From contig NZ_CP034539.1 of the NCBI RefSeq assembly GCF_003963535.1, forward strand, positions 7,936,001 to 8,000,000: DNA of 64,000 nt. Direction: 5' to 3'. The notes beneath the pieces are model-generated. The model saw only the letters and a program-made list of their open reading frames with translations, was not told where the DNA came from and made no database searches. Origin of the DNA: Streptomyces cyaneochromogenes. Lineage in GTDB: Bacteria; Actinomycetota; Actinomycetes; Streptomycetales; Streptomycetaceae. Shown here one piece after another: positions 35,101 to 43,290 of the stretch. The translations under genes and the position numbers were made by a program. Position 1 is the first letter of the stretch. Every line of letters begins with the position of its first letter.

Positions 35101-35145
35101 ACGGCGGGGTGAGGGCCGGCCTGCGCGCCGCCACCACCCCGCCGT
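35101..35145. terminator. bidirectional terminator between OpuAC and GH43 genes
   Basis: ACGGCGGGGTG (35101-35111) and CACCCCGCCGT (35135-35145) form a perfect 11-bp stem between two convergent genes, 9 nt after one stop and 19 nt before the other. The loop can form a further GC-rich stem. Confidence 0.7.
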
Positions 35146-35163
35146 ACTGCTGCCGGGAGTCGC

Positions 35164-36543
35164 TCAGTGGCCGACCTGGAACGTGGCGTCCTGCCGCTCG
35201 GTGGCCGTGGAGACCGGGTCGATGCGCAGGGCGTAGTTCGCGTGCCTGATGTAACGCGTCGGGTTGTTGTACGAGCGGAACGACGACCAGGCGGAGTCGG
35301 CCAGCCCGGCCGTCCGGTGGAAGGTCGCGTCCCCGGCGAACGTCGACGTGCCGTCGTTCTCGTCCAGGCGCAGGGCGTAGTTGTAGTGCCGCAGGTACCG
35401 GGTCGGGTAGTTGACCGACTGCAGCGAGACCGCGGAGGAGTCGGCGAGGCCCGGCACGAGCTTCCACTGCGAGTCGGGGAACGGGTCGAAGGGGTACTCG
35501 TCTATCCGGCCCGCGAATCCGCTGTGCCGGACGTAACGCGCCGGGTAGTTGTACGACTTGAGGCGGTTCCAGGCCGGGGCGCCCCACTTGGCGATGAGGT
35601 TGGTGTACTCGGTCGAGGTGATCGGGTGGATGCCGCAGTGCTTGGAGTTGAGCGGCTGGGTGTAGAGCCTCTGGTCCACGGCCGTCCAGGTGCCGGAGGC
35701 CAGATCGCTGCTCTGCCAGGCGTAGAAGACCCCGTTGGGCGTGTATGTGTCGCCCCAGAGGTACCAGGTATTGCCGGTCAGGGACTTCACCACCGTCGGG
35801 GCCTCGGTGCCGCCGTGCGCGACCCCGGTGCTGAACGGGGTGAAGCTGCCCGGGTTCAGGGTGGTCGAGCGGGCACCGACCAGGGTCTGGTCCTTCTTGT
35901 AGTAGAGGTAGTTGACCCCGTTCACGCCGAGGGTGAGGTTGCCGTCGATGACGTCGTAGCCGGGGTCGAAGAAGACCTGGGGGTTGGTCGTCGTACGGAA
36001 GTCGGTCGTGTAGCTGACCATGATGACGTTGTGGCCGCTGCTGTTCACCGACGAGTAGAGGATGCCGTACTGACCGCGTGAGGCGTCCCAGAAGGCCTCC
36101 GGCGCCCAGCTGTGCGTGCCCGTCATGTCGTGCAGCTTCAGCAGCCGGTAGCCGGTGAAGGTGCGCAGGTCGGTGGAGTCCCAGACGTGGATGTAGACGC
36201 TGTTGCGGGTCCAGTCCGTGCCGCTCAGGTCGGTCGCGAGGACGACGAACGTGCCGTCCTGCTTGCGCAGCAGGAACGGGTCGCGCAGGCCCTTCGCGCC
36301 GAGGGTCGGGGTGGCGACGGGGGCGTTCTGGTTGAGCGGCGTCCAGCGCAGGCCGTCGGTGCTGACGGCCAGGTGGAGGTTGTAGTCCGCCTCCAGCATG
36401 GTGTTGGACTCGGTGAAGTAGACCATCGCGTACGCCGAGTCGGCGGCGTGGGCGGTTCCCGCACCGAGGGCCAGGGCGCCGGTCGCGGCGAGCGGGACGG
36501 TGGCGGCCATGCCGAGGAAGTGTCTGCGGGAGGGGTTCGTCAT
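35164..36543 (-). CDS. Tat-secreted GH43-like glycosidase with AbfB (CBM42) domain
   Basis: A 459-residue secreted enzyme. The N-terminus has a twin-arginine signal (SRRHFLGMA, ending AHA). Residues about 35-310 form a GH43-type five-bladed propeller (RDPFLLRKQDGTFVVLATD, WAPEAFWD). The C-terminus is a beta-trefoil AbfB/CBM42 arabinose-binding domain with three repeats (YPARYVRH, YPTRYLRH, NPTRYIRH). It probably removes arabinofuranosyl groups from arabinoxylan or arabinogalactan. It has a clear promoter and an operator-like palindrome, and stands alone between two signalling operons. Confidence 0.85.
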   Translation of the reverse strand: MTNPSRRHFLGMAATVPLAATGALALGAGTAHAADSAYAMVYFTESNTMLEADYNLHLAVSTDGLRWTPLNQNAPVATPTLGAKGLRDPFLLRKQDGTFVVLATDLSGTDWTRNSVYIHVWDSTDLRTFTGYRLLKLHDMTGTHSWAPEAFWDASRGQYGILYSSVNSSGHNVIMVSYTTDFRTTTNPQVFFDPGYDVIDGNLTLGVNGVNYLYYKKDQTLVGARSTTLNPGSFTPFSTGVAHGGTEAPTVVKSLTGNTWYLWGDTYTPNGVFYAWQSSDLASGTWTAVDQRLYTQPLNSKHCGIHPITSTEYTNLIAKWGAPAWNRLKSYNYPARYVRHSGFAGRIDEYPFDPFPDSQWKLVPGLADSSAVSLQSVNYPTRYLRHYNYALRLDENDGTSTFAGDATFHRTAGLADSAWSSFRSYNNPTRYIRHANYALRIDPVSTATERQDATFQVGH

Positions 36544-36587
36544 GCGGCTCTCCAGGGGTGCGGGGGGCTCCCGAACGGTCGGTATTT

Positions 36588-36642
36588 CGAACTAGGTTCG
36601 GTTGATCGACCAGAAGGTAGGAGAGTGCCCGTTGCGCGTCAA
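36588..36642 (-). promoter_or_regulatory. promoter and operator-like palindrome of the GH43 gene
   Basis: On the minus strand TTGACG (36637-36642) and TACCTT (36614-36619) are separated by exactly 17 nt. Just downstream, around +7 to +19, is CGAACTAGGTTCG (36588-36600), an inverted repeat with 5-bp arms CGAAC/GTTCG. A repressor bound there would block the start of transcription. The regulator is not encoded next door. Confidence 0.5.
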
Positions 36643-36693
36643 TCACATGGTCGCCCTTGGCGGTTTCCCGCCACTCGTTACGGCCTCCTCGGC

Positions 36694-37281
36694 TCAGCTC
36701 GCCCTGCGCGCGTCGGCGATCAGCTGGTCGATCAGGGCGATCAGTACGTCCCGGCACGACTCTCGATCCCGCGCGTCGCACAGCAGCACCCGCACATCGG
36801 CCGGGAGCGCGAGGGCGTCCCTGATGTCCTCGGCGGGGTAGGGGTGTTCGCCGTAGAAGCCGTTGACGCCGACGACGAAGGGGATGCCCCGGCGCTCGAA
36901 GAAGTCGATCGCCGCGAAGCTGGAATCGGGCCGGCGGACGTCCACCAGCACCACCGCCCCCAGGGCGCCGATCGCCAGGTCGTTCCACATGAACCAGAAC
37001 CGCTGCTGCCCGGGCGTACCGAAGAGATACAGCACCAGTTCCCGGCTGATGGTGATCCGGCCGAAGTCCAGGGCCACGGTCGTGGCCTGCTTCTGCTCGA
37101 TGCCGTTGAGGTCGTCGATGCCGAGGCCCGCGACGGTCAGGGGCTCCTCGGTGCGCAACGGGGCGATCTCGCTGACCGACCCGACCATGGTGGTCTTGCC
37201 GACGCCGAAACCGCCGGCGATGAGGATCTTGACCGTGTCGGGTGGTGCGATCGTCTCCACGGTGGTGTCAGAGCCGGCCAA
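36694..37281 (-). CDS. conservon GTPase CvnD (second conservon)
   Basis: A 195-residue CvnD-type GTPase with P-loop GGFGVGKTT and G3 GTPGQQRF. The region corresponding to G4 reads VNGFYG, with Tyr where the first conservon's protein has Asp (VNAFDG), so guanine recognition may differ. It starts at TTG 37281, preceded by GAGGGA and overlapping cvnC by 14 bp. A GTG at 37260 is an alternative start. It is the last gene of this conservon; no cvnE P450 follows. Confidence 0.87.
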   Translation of the reverse strand: MAGSDTTVETIAPPDTVKILIAGGFGVGKTTMVGSVSEIAPLRTEEPLTVAGLGIDDLNGIEQKQATTVALDFGRITISRELVLYLFGTPGQQRFWFMWNDLAIGALGAVVLVDVRRPDSSFAAIDFFERRGIPFVVGVNGFYGEHPYPAEDIRDALALPADVRVLLCDARDRESCRDVLIALIDQLIADARRAS

Positions 37282-37648
37282 GGCCGTCCCTCACTTTCTG
37301 CAGCAGGTCCAGGTCCGGGGTGCGGGGGGTGACGGGATGCGGCGGGTGCACCGTGATCAGGCCGGCCTCCAGCAGATCGCAGAGCATGATGGCGACCACG
37401 CTCACCGGGAGGTCGAGATGGGCCGCGAGCTCCGCGACCGCGATCGGCCGCGCGCAGCGCCGCAGGATCCGCGTCTGCTCGGGCTGTGGCCGCGGGGCCC
37501 GCTCCGGCGGCGGATCCACCGCCGTCACCGTCGTGATGAGCGTGAAGTCGGTGCGGCTGGGCCGGGTCCGGCCGCCGGTCAGCGTGAACGGACGTACCAG
37601 CCGCCCCGCCGTATCGTCTGAGCCCACCTCACGCGCCAGGGCCGACAT
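37268..37648 (-). CDS. conservon DUF742 protein CvnC (second conservon)
   Basis: A 126-residue DUF742 protein: RLVRPFTLTGGRT, then ARPIAVAELAAHLDLPVSVVAIMLCDLLEAGLITVH, the winged-helix-like part. It overlaps cvnB by 20 bp upstream and cvnD by 14 bp downstream, so all conservon genes are coupled. It is the partner of the adjacent GTPase. Confidence 0.88.
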   Translation of the reverse strand: MSALAREVGSDDTAGRLVRPFTLTGGRTRPSRTDFTLITTVTAVDPPPERAPRPQPEQTRILRRCARPIAVAELAAHLDLPVSVVAIMLCDLLEAGLITVHPPHPVTPRTPDLDLLQKVRDGLGRL

Positions 37649-38063
37649 GGGCCCGCGGTGCCGCCGAGAGGTGCTCGCCGATCTTCTTCACCAGCATGTT
37701 CATCTGGTACGCCACCACACCGACGTCCGCGCCCTGGTTGGTGAGTACGACGAGATGGGCGCCCGGCCCGGCGGAGGTCAGGATCAGATAGCTGTTGGCC
37801 ATCTCGATCAGCGCCTGGCGCACCGGGCCGCCCCGGAAGTCCAGGCTGACGCCCTTGCTGAGGCTCATCAGGCCGGACGCGGTCGCCGCCAGTCGCTCGG
37901 CGTCGTCGCGCAGGAACCCGGTGGACTTGCTGACCACCAGCCCGTCCTCGGAGAGGACGACGGCGTGGTTGACGTCGGCGACCCGCTCCACGAGTCCGGT
38001 GAGCAACTGGTCGAGCTGGGTGTCCGTGGCGGGGGTGGGGCGTGTCATGGCGATGTCCTTCAT
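37629..38063 (-). CDS. conservon roadblock/LC7 protein CvnB (second conservon)
   Basis: A 144-residue roadblock/LC7 protein: DVNHAVVLSEDGLVVSKSTGF, MSLSKGVSLDFRGGPVRQALIEM and HLVVLTNQGADVGVVAYQMNML. The ATG at 38063 overlaps the kinase stop by 4 bp; a second ATG 5 codons in is possible. It is expected to scaffold or regulate the CvnD GTPase. Confidence 0.88.
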   Translation of the reverse strand: MKDIAMTRPTPATDTQLDQLLTGLVERVADVNHAVVLSEDGLVVSKSTGFLRDDAERLAATASGLMSLSKGVSLDFRGGPVRQALIEMANSYLILTSAGPGAHLVVLTNQGADVGVVAYQMNMLVKKIGEHLSAAPRAHVGPGA

Positions 38064-40456
38064 GAGCGGTCGGCGGGCGGAGTGCAGGACGTGGGGGAGG
38101 AGGCGGACGAGCCCGACGAGGCGGTGTCGGCGGCCGCGGACGGCTCCGTACCGTCGCCGTCGTCACGGGCCCGCCGAGCGGCCGGGATCCGCAGCTCCGA
38201 CGCCTCGGACGTGTCCGGGGTCTCGTCGCGGGCCTGCAGCGTGCCCCGTTGGAAGCAGGCGAGGGAGGAGGCGGCCTGCTCCGCGGTGAAGTCGTCGGGG
38301 TGCCCGTTCTCCTCGGCGGGCTGTGCCTCCTCGCGCAGTTCCGCGGCCAGGCTGGTCTGCGGTACGCGGCGGGGGAGCGGGGTGAGGCCGTCAGCGCGCG
38401 TGGTCGGTGCGGGGGCAGGGGCGGGCGCGGTACGGGCCGGGACGACGGGGCGGGACTCCCGTACGGGCTCCTCGGGCTCGGCGGCACCGGCGTGCTCCAC
38501 CTCCTCCCGGTCCGGGACGGCCACGTCCCGCACCACGACGTCGTGTGGGATCAGCACGATCGCCGTCGTGCCGCCGTACGGCGAGGAGCGCAGCGTGACC
38601 GCGATGCCGTGCCGCCGGGCGAGCCGGCCGATCACGAACAGGCCGAGCCGCAGGTCGTCGGCGAGCGCCACCACGTCGAACTGCGGAGGCTCGGCCAACT
38701 GGGCGTTGAAGGAGTCGTACTCCTCCTCCGACATGCCGAGGCCGCGGTCCTCGATCTCCACCGCCAGGCCCTTGGCCACCATCGCGGCCCGCACCCCGAC
38801 CGGCGAGGGCGCGGGTGAGTACAGCGTGGCGTTCTCGATGAGCTCGGCCAGCAGATGGATGACGTCCGCCACCGCGGGGGGCGCGAGGTGCACCTCCTCC
38901 TCGGTCTGCACCTCCACCCGCTGGTACTCGGCGACCTCGCCGACGGCGCTGCGCAGGATGTCGATCAGCGCGACCGGCTCGCTCCAGCTGCGGCCCGGCC
39001 GCTCGCCGCTGATGATGACGAGGTTCTCCTCGTAGCGGCGCAACTGGCTGGCGGTGGAGTCCAGTTCGTACAGGCCCTTGAGGACCTCGGGGTCCTGGTG
39101 CGCGCGCTCCAGCGCGTCCAGCTTGGTGAGCTGGAGATTGACCAGGTTCTGGCTCTGCCGGGCGATGCCGAGGATGATCTTCTGGAAGCCGCGCCGGGCC
39201 TCGGCGAGTTCGACGGCGGTGTGCACGGCCGTGCGCTGCGCGGTGTTGAACGCCTCGGCCACCTGGCCCAGTTCGTCGTGGCCGTAGTCCAACGGCGGGG
39301 TCGCCAGCTCGACGTCGACCTTCTCGCCCCGCTCCAGCCGGGCCACCACGTCGGGCAGCCGCTCCTGGGCGAGGCCCAGGGTGGCCTCCCGCAGGCCCCG
39401 CAGCCGCCGGGACAGCGAGCGGGTGATCCGCCAGGACATCCCGGCGCACAGCAGCAGGGCGACCAGACCGCCCGCGCTCAGGGAGGCGGCCTTGATCAGC
39501 AGGTTGCGCGCGTTGTCCGCGCTCTGCTGCAGCAGTCCGGTCGTCTGCCGGCGGATCAGCACCTCGTACTCGTCGGAGACCTTGACCAGCGCGGCCCGCC
39601 ACTCCTTCTGTGCCTCGGGAACGGCGATGTCCCCCTCGGCACGGGCCGCCGCCCTGGCCGCGAGCACGCGGTCCTCGACCGTCTCCAGGGTCCGCCACTG
39701 CGGGCTCCCCAGGATCCGCTCGGTCTCCGCCTTCGCGCTCCCCGTGAGCGACGGGAGGATCTGGTCCTCGACGAGCCAGCGGCGGGTGTTCACCAGCTCC
39801 GCGAACTCGGTCCACGTCTTCTCGTCCATCTTCCGCGACGGCGAGGCCAGCGTCAGCAGCGCGTCCTCCCGGGACACCAGTTCCGCCGCGTGCTCCAGCG
39901 AGACCAGCGGACCGGCCTGCGAGGTGAGATCGCCGTCGTCGACCTGGGAGAGCTCCTGGAACGCGTGGATCTGGTCGTCGATGATCGAGGTGTACTGACC
40001 GAGCGCCTGCACGGCGGGGATGTCGGTCGGGTTGTCCACCTGGCCCCGGTAGTACTCCAGGCTGCTCACGGACGCGACGACCGAGTACAGCCGGTCCTTG
40101 ATCCGGGAGGGTGCCTGCTGGATCGCGTCCGACTGGGCGAGGAGTCCGGCGACCGCCTTGTCGGTCTTGCGGCGCTGCTCGTCCAGCTCGGTGCGGGCGG
40201 CCTCCTGACGGGTGGCGAGCCATACGGCCGAGTAGCTGCGCTCCTGCTGCAGCGCGAGCGTGGCCTCCGTGCCCATGGCCCCGGTCGACCTGCTCAACCC
40301 GGTCTGGGCGCGCAGCCGCAGGCCCTCCGAGAACATCTGGATCGTCGTCACGCTCCAGACGGCGGCGAGCGTGACGCTGGGCACCAGCGCGAGGAGGATC
40401 AGGGAGAGACGTATGGAGCCGAGGCGGCGGCGCCGGGGACCTGTCCGTGGAGACAT
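38060..40456 (-). CDS. conservon sensor kinase-like CvnA (second conservon)
   Basis: A 798-residue membrane protein: first helix about 12-35, a NIT-like all-helical extracytoplasmic region of about 270 residues, second helix (GGLVALLLCAGMSW), HAMP-like linker, and HATPase domain with N-box (AELIENATLYSP), DRGLGM and GLFVIGRLARRHG. The roughly 190-residue tail is Pro/Ala/Glu-rich. As in the first conservon there is no obvious HisKA box. ATG 40456 was chosen for the AGGACG ribosome site and because upstream codons are not protein-like. Confidence 0.88.
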   Translation of the reverse strand: MSPRTGPRRRRLGSIRLSLILLALVPSVTLAAVWSVTTIQMFSEGLRLRAQTGLSRSTGAMGTEATLALQQERSYSAVWLATRQEAARTELDEQRRKTDKAVAGLLAQSDAIQQAPSRIKDRLYSVVASVSSLEYYRGQVDNPTDIPAVQALGQYTSIIDDQIHAFQELSQVDDGDLTSQAGPLVSLEHAAELVSREDALLTLASPSRKMDEKTWTEFAELVNTRRWLVEDQILPSLTGSAKAETERILGSPQWRTLETVEDRVLAARAAARAEGDIAVPEAQKEWRAALVKVSDEYEVLIRRQTTGLLQQSADNARNLLIKAASLSAGGLVALLLCAGMSWRITRSLSRRLRGLREATLGLAQERLPDVVARLERGEKVDVELATPPLDYGHDELGQVAEAFNTAQRTAVHTAVELAEARRGFQKIILGIARQSQNLVNLQLTKLDALERAHQDPEVLKGLYELDSTASQLRRYEENLVIISGERPGRSWSEPVALIDILRSAVGEVAEYQRVEVQTEEEVHLAPPAVADVIHLLAELIENATLYSPAPSPVGVRAAMVAKGLAVEIEDRGLGMSEEEYDSFNAQLAEPPQFDVVALADDLRLGLFVIGRLARRHGIAVTLRSSPYGGTTAIVLIPHDVVVRDVAVPDREEVEHAGAAEPEEPVRESRPVVPARTAPAPAPAPTTRADGLTPLPRRVPQTSLAAELREEAQPAEENGHPDDFTAEQAASSLACFQRGTLQARDETPDTSEASELRIPAARRARDDGDGTEPSAAADTASSGSSASSPTSCTPPADRS

Positions 40457-40656
40457 TGTCGTCCTAGGGCGATCAGCGGAGGGGTCAAGCGGATGGGGGA
40501 CAAGCAGAACGGGGGACAAGCGGAATGGGGACGGGCGCGTGGGGTGGGCGCGTGTCCGGTGCGTCACAGGGGGTTCGCAGGATGTTATCCGTACATGTGG
40601 ACGTACGCGTCACACGTGACCGAATCTTTGGCGACATCGTCGGCGGAAGTGTCCGG

Positions 40657-41655
40657 TCAGCGGGTCCCGTTGGCGGCGAACTTCGCGACCGCGGCGACGT
40701 TCGCCTTGGTGACGAACGCCGGCCCGGTGAGCACGGGGGCCTCGCCGCCGCCGAGGGTGTTGCCGTTGGTCCGGTACAGCCAGAGCGAGTCCACGGCGAG
40801 ATAGCCCTGCAGATACGGCTGCTGGTCCACCGCGAACTGCACGTCGCCGTCCTGGACCGCGGCGACCAGATCCTTGTTGAGATCGAACGTCGCGACCCGC
40901 GCCTGGCTGCTCGCCTCCTTCGTCGACCTCACCGCGGCCAGCGCGAACTGCGCGCCGTTCGTGACCACTTCGTCGATGCTGGGGTCCTGCGCCAGCCGGG
41001 CCGCGACGGTGGCGGTGACCGCGTCCATGTCGGTGCCGTCCACATAGAGGTTCTCGGTCTCGCCGCCGAACGTCTTCTTCACGCCCGCACAACGCGCCTC
41101 CAACGAGACGTTTCCGCGCTCGTGGATGACGCACAGCGCGTGCTTGGCCTTCAGATCGTCGAGCTTGCCGCCGACGGCCCGGCCCGCGACGCTCTCGTTC
41201 TGGCCGAAGTAGCCCAGCAGTCCCGCGGACTGCCAGTCGTCTATACCGGAGTTGAGACCCACCACGGGTATGCCGGCGCTGCGCGCCTCGCCGACGGGAC
41301 CCGTCATCGCCGACGGCTTGGCGAGGGTCACCGCGATGCCGTCGACCTTCTGCCGGACCGCGTCCCGCATCAACTCGGCCTGTCCCGCCGGGTCGGAGTC
41401 GCTCGCGTAGGTCAGCTCGATGCCGTCCTTGGCGGCCGCGGCCTGGGCACCCTTGCGCACCAGCTCCCAGAAGTCGTCCCCCTCGCCGCCATGGGTGACG
41501 AGGGTGACCTTCAGCCGTCCGGTGCTCGCCGCCGCGTCGGCGCCCGACGCCTCGTCGGTCCCGCCGAGGGCGGAACAGCCGGCCAGCAGCAGACAGGCGG
41601 CGGCCGTGAGGGCCGCGAATCGAACGGAACCGGGGGAGGGGGGTGGGGTCTTCAT
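40657..41655 (-). CDS. orphan sugar-type substrate-binding lipoprotein (Peripla_BP_4 family)
   Basis: A 332-residue lipoprotein (lipobox LLLAGC) with the ribose/xylose-binding pattern: THGGEGDDFWELVRKGAQAAA, PAGQAELMRDAVRQKVDGIAVTLA, AGIPVVGLNSG and a hinge FAVDQQPYLQGYLAVDSL. No ATPase or permease gene accompanies it, so it either serves a distant transporter or acts as a sensor protein for inositol-, sugar- or autoinducer-like ligands. It ends 200 nt upstream of the second conservon and is transcribed toward it, with its own promoter. Confidence 0.83.
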   Translation of the reverse strand: MKTPPPSPGSVRFAALTAAACLLLAGCSALGGTDEASGADAAASTGRLKVTLVTHGGEGDDFWELVRKGAQAAAAKDGIELTYASDSDPAGQAELMRDAVRQKVDGIAVTLAKPSAMTGPVGEARSAGIPVVGLNSGIDDWQSAGLLGYFGQNESVAGRAVGGKLDDLKAKHALCVIHERGNVSLEARCAGVKKTFGGETENLYVDGTDMDAVTATVAARLAQDPSIDEVVTNGAQFALAAVRSTKEASSQARVATFDLNKDLVAAVQDGDVQFAVDQQPYLQGYLAVDSLWLYRTNGNTLGGGEAPVLTGPAFVTKANVAAVAKFAANGTR

Positions 41656-41759
41656 GAGGGTGCGGCACCTCGCTGTGCGGCCGAGCCGGAGGAACGAACG
41701 AGAGACCGGGCGGTGCCGGGAGGGGGGGTGCGCCGACCTGTGAACTCTCGCTGAGGCGG

Positions 41760-41789
41760 AGCCAATCGCGTGTGACCACCGGTAGTCAA
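41760..41789 (-). promoter_or_regulatory. promoter of the sugar-binding lipoprotein gene
   Basis: On the minus strand TTGACT (41784-41789) is followed after 18 nt by TTGGCT (41760-41765), an acceptable vegetative promoter. Adjacent to the -35 is GTG-TGCAAC-CAC (41790-41801), which fits the loose GTG-N6-CAC core of Streptomyces Crp sites. The leader would be about 100 nt long. Confidence 0.35.
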
Positions 41790-41898
41790 GTGTGCAACCA
41801 CACGGTGTGAGTCGTTGCTCCCACATCGTGATGAACCGCTGGCCGGGGGGGCGGACCGGGCTCCGGCCCGCCACCACCGATTGCGCCCGCAAACCGGG

Positions 41899-42702
41899 TC
41901 AACCCGGCTTACGGGCCACCGCCCCGTACATCGCGATGTCCGCGTCCCGGACCACCTCGGTGCCCGTGCCGTCCGGACGCCACTTGTGGACCTGGACGAT
42001 GCCCGGCTCGACGAGGTCCAGACCTGTGAAGAACTCCCCGGCCTCGGCGAGGGTGCGCAGCCGCATCGGCATGCCCCGGGCCGCGTACTCCCGGGCGACC
42101 CGGCCGACCTCGTCCGGCGCGAACTCGGCCGTGCCGATGGACATCGCGAGGTGACTCCCCGCGGGCAGCGGTTCGAGCAGGCGCCGCACGATCCCCACGG
42201 CATCGTGCTCGTCCAGCAGGAAGTGCACGATCGCGATGACGGTGAGCCCGACCGGCTCACCGAGATCGAGGGTCTCGCGGAAGGCCGGGGAATCGAGAAC
42301 GGCCGCGGGGTCACGCATATCGGCCTCGATGTACGCCGTCGTCCCCTCGGGCGCGCCGGACATCAGCCCTTGGGACAGCGTGAGCACGAGCGGGTCGTTG
42401 TCGACGTACACGACCCGGGACTCCGGGGCGACCGACTGGGCGATCTCATGGATGTTGGGCGAGGTCGGAATCCCGGTCCCGATGTCGAGGAACTGCCGTA
42501 TCCCGGCCTCGGCGGCGAGATACCGCACGGCACGGTTCATGAAGTCCCGGTTGGCCCGCATGTGAACGGGCAACGCGGGCCACTCACGCACCATGGCGTC
42601 GCCGGCCTCCTGGTCGGCGGGGTAGTGGTCCATGCCGCCGATGATGTAGTCGTAGATGCGGGCGGAGTGGGCGGTTTCGGTGTCGATACGGTCGGTGGAC
42701 AT
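41899..42702 (-). CDS. SAM-dependent methyltransferase, DUF574 (PF04672) family
   Basis: A 267-residue actinobacterial methyltransferase of the DUF574 group: ARIYDYIIGGMDHYPADQEAG, NRDFMNRAVRYLA, FLDIGTGIPTSPNIHEIAQ (SAM loop), VVYVDNDPLVL, YIEADMRDP. These proteins are numerous in Streptomyces and their substrates are largely unknown. ATG 42702 has GGAGG 4 nt upstream. It stands alone on its strand, 175 nt below the DUF6114 gene. Confidence 0.88.
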   Translation of the reverse strand: MSTDRIDTETAHSARIYDYIIGGMDHYPADQEAGDAMVREWPALPVHMRANRDFMNRAVRYLAAEAGIRQFLDIGTGIPTSPNIHEIAQSVAPESRVVYVDNDPLVLTLSQGLMSGAPEGTTAYIEADMRDPAAVLDSPAFRETLDLGEPVGLTVIAIVHFLLDEHDAVGIVRRLLEPLPAGSHLAMSIGTAEFAPDEVGRVAREYAARGMPMRLRTLAEAGEFFTGLDLVEPGIVQVHKWRPDGTGTEVVRDADIAMYGAVARKPG

Positions 42703-42876
42703 GGGGCCTCCGGGACCTTGGTGTCGGGCAGGATCAGTCTGCAACGTCCCGACGGGGCTGGGAAGTTGGTGGTATCCATGCCGACTTCAGGGGCGCGGGG
42801 CCGTGTCGATATGCGGCTCCGCCGCGTGAGCGCGACCAGCCCCCACACACCCGCACTCGCCCACAAGGAACAGCCC

Positions 42877-43290
42877 CTACGGCGCTGCCGCTGCTGCTTC
42901 CTTCCGCCGCTCCCGCCGACTGCGCCGCGGCTCCTGATCCGGCAGCCACCCGAACGTGAGAGAACTCCCCGCCACACCCAGCAGCAGTCCCACGAAGAAC
43001 CCACCAAGATTCGACGTGGGCCAGGTCCCCAAGGAGACCAGCACCCCGGTGATCGAGTAGAAGAGCCGCTGCGCCGGATTGAACAGAACCAGCAACCCCA
43101 GCAACACCATCAGCCCCGGCAGCAGATACCCGGCCAGCCCCTGCATACCGACATGCAGAACGACCTTCAGCGAAGCCTTCATCGTGAGCAGGATCCACGC
43201 CCCGCCCAGCGCGAGCAGCAACCCGCCCCAGAACGGCCGGTCGGCCCGCCAACGACGGAAGGCCGACCGAAAACCCGCACGCTCGCTCAC
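42877..43290 (-). CDS. DUF6114 membrane protein
   Basis: A 137-residue protein with three or four membrane helices (FWGGLLLALGGAWILL, GLAGYLLPGLMVLLGLLVLF, FYSITGVLVSLGTW, GGFFVGLLLGVAGSSL) and a basic tail. This matches the DUF6114 family that regularly follows DUF6230 genes in Streptomyces. The GTG at 43290 overlaps the DUF6230 stop by 4 bp. The function is unknown; I infer that it forms a membrane platform for its partner. Confidence 0.78.
   Translation of the reverse strand: MSERAGFRSAFRRWRADRPFWGGLLLALGGAWILLTMKASLKVVLHVGMQGLAGYLLPGLMVLLGLLVLFNPAQRLFYSITGVLVSLGTWPTSNLGGFFVGLLLGVAGSSLTFGWLPDQEPRRSRRERRKEAAAAAP

Noticed and set aside
34154..36988. 944-codon minus-strand open frame across the OpuAC and GH43 genes
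   Set aside because: It spans two convergent genes, their terminator and part of cvnD; no domain is recognisable and both genes have strong independent evidence.
38855..40804. 649-codon plus-strand open frame opposite the second cvnA
   Set aside because: Mirror frame of the kinase gene; His/Leu/Asp-rich without motifs or a ribosome site.
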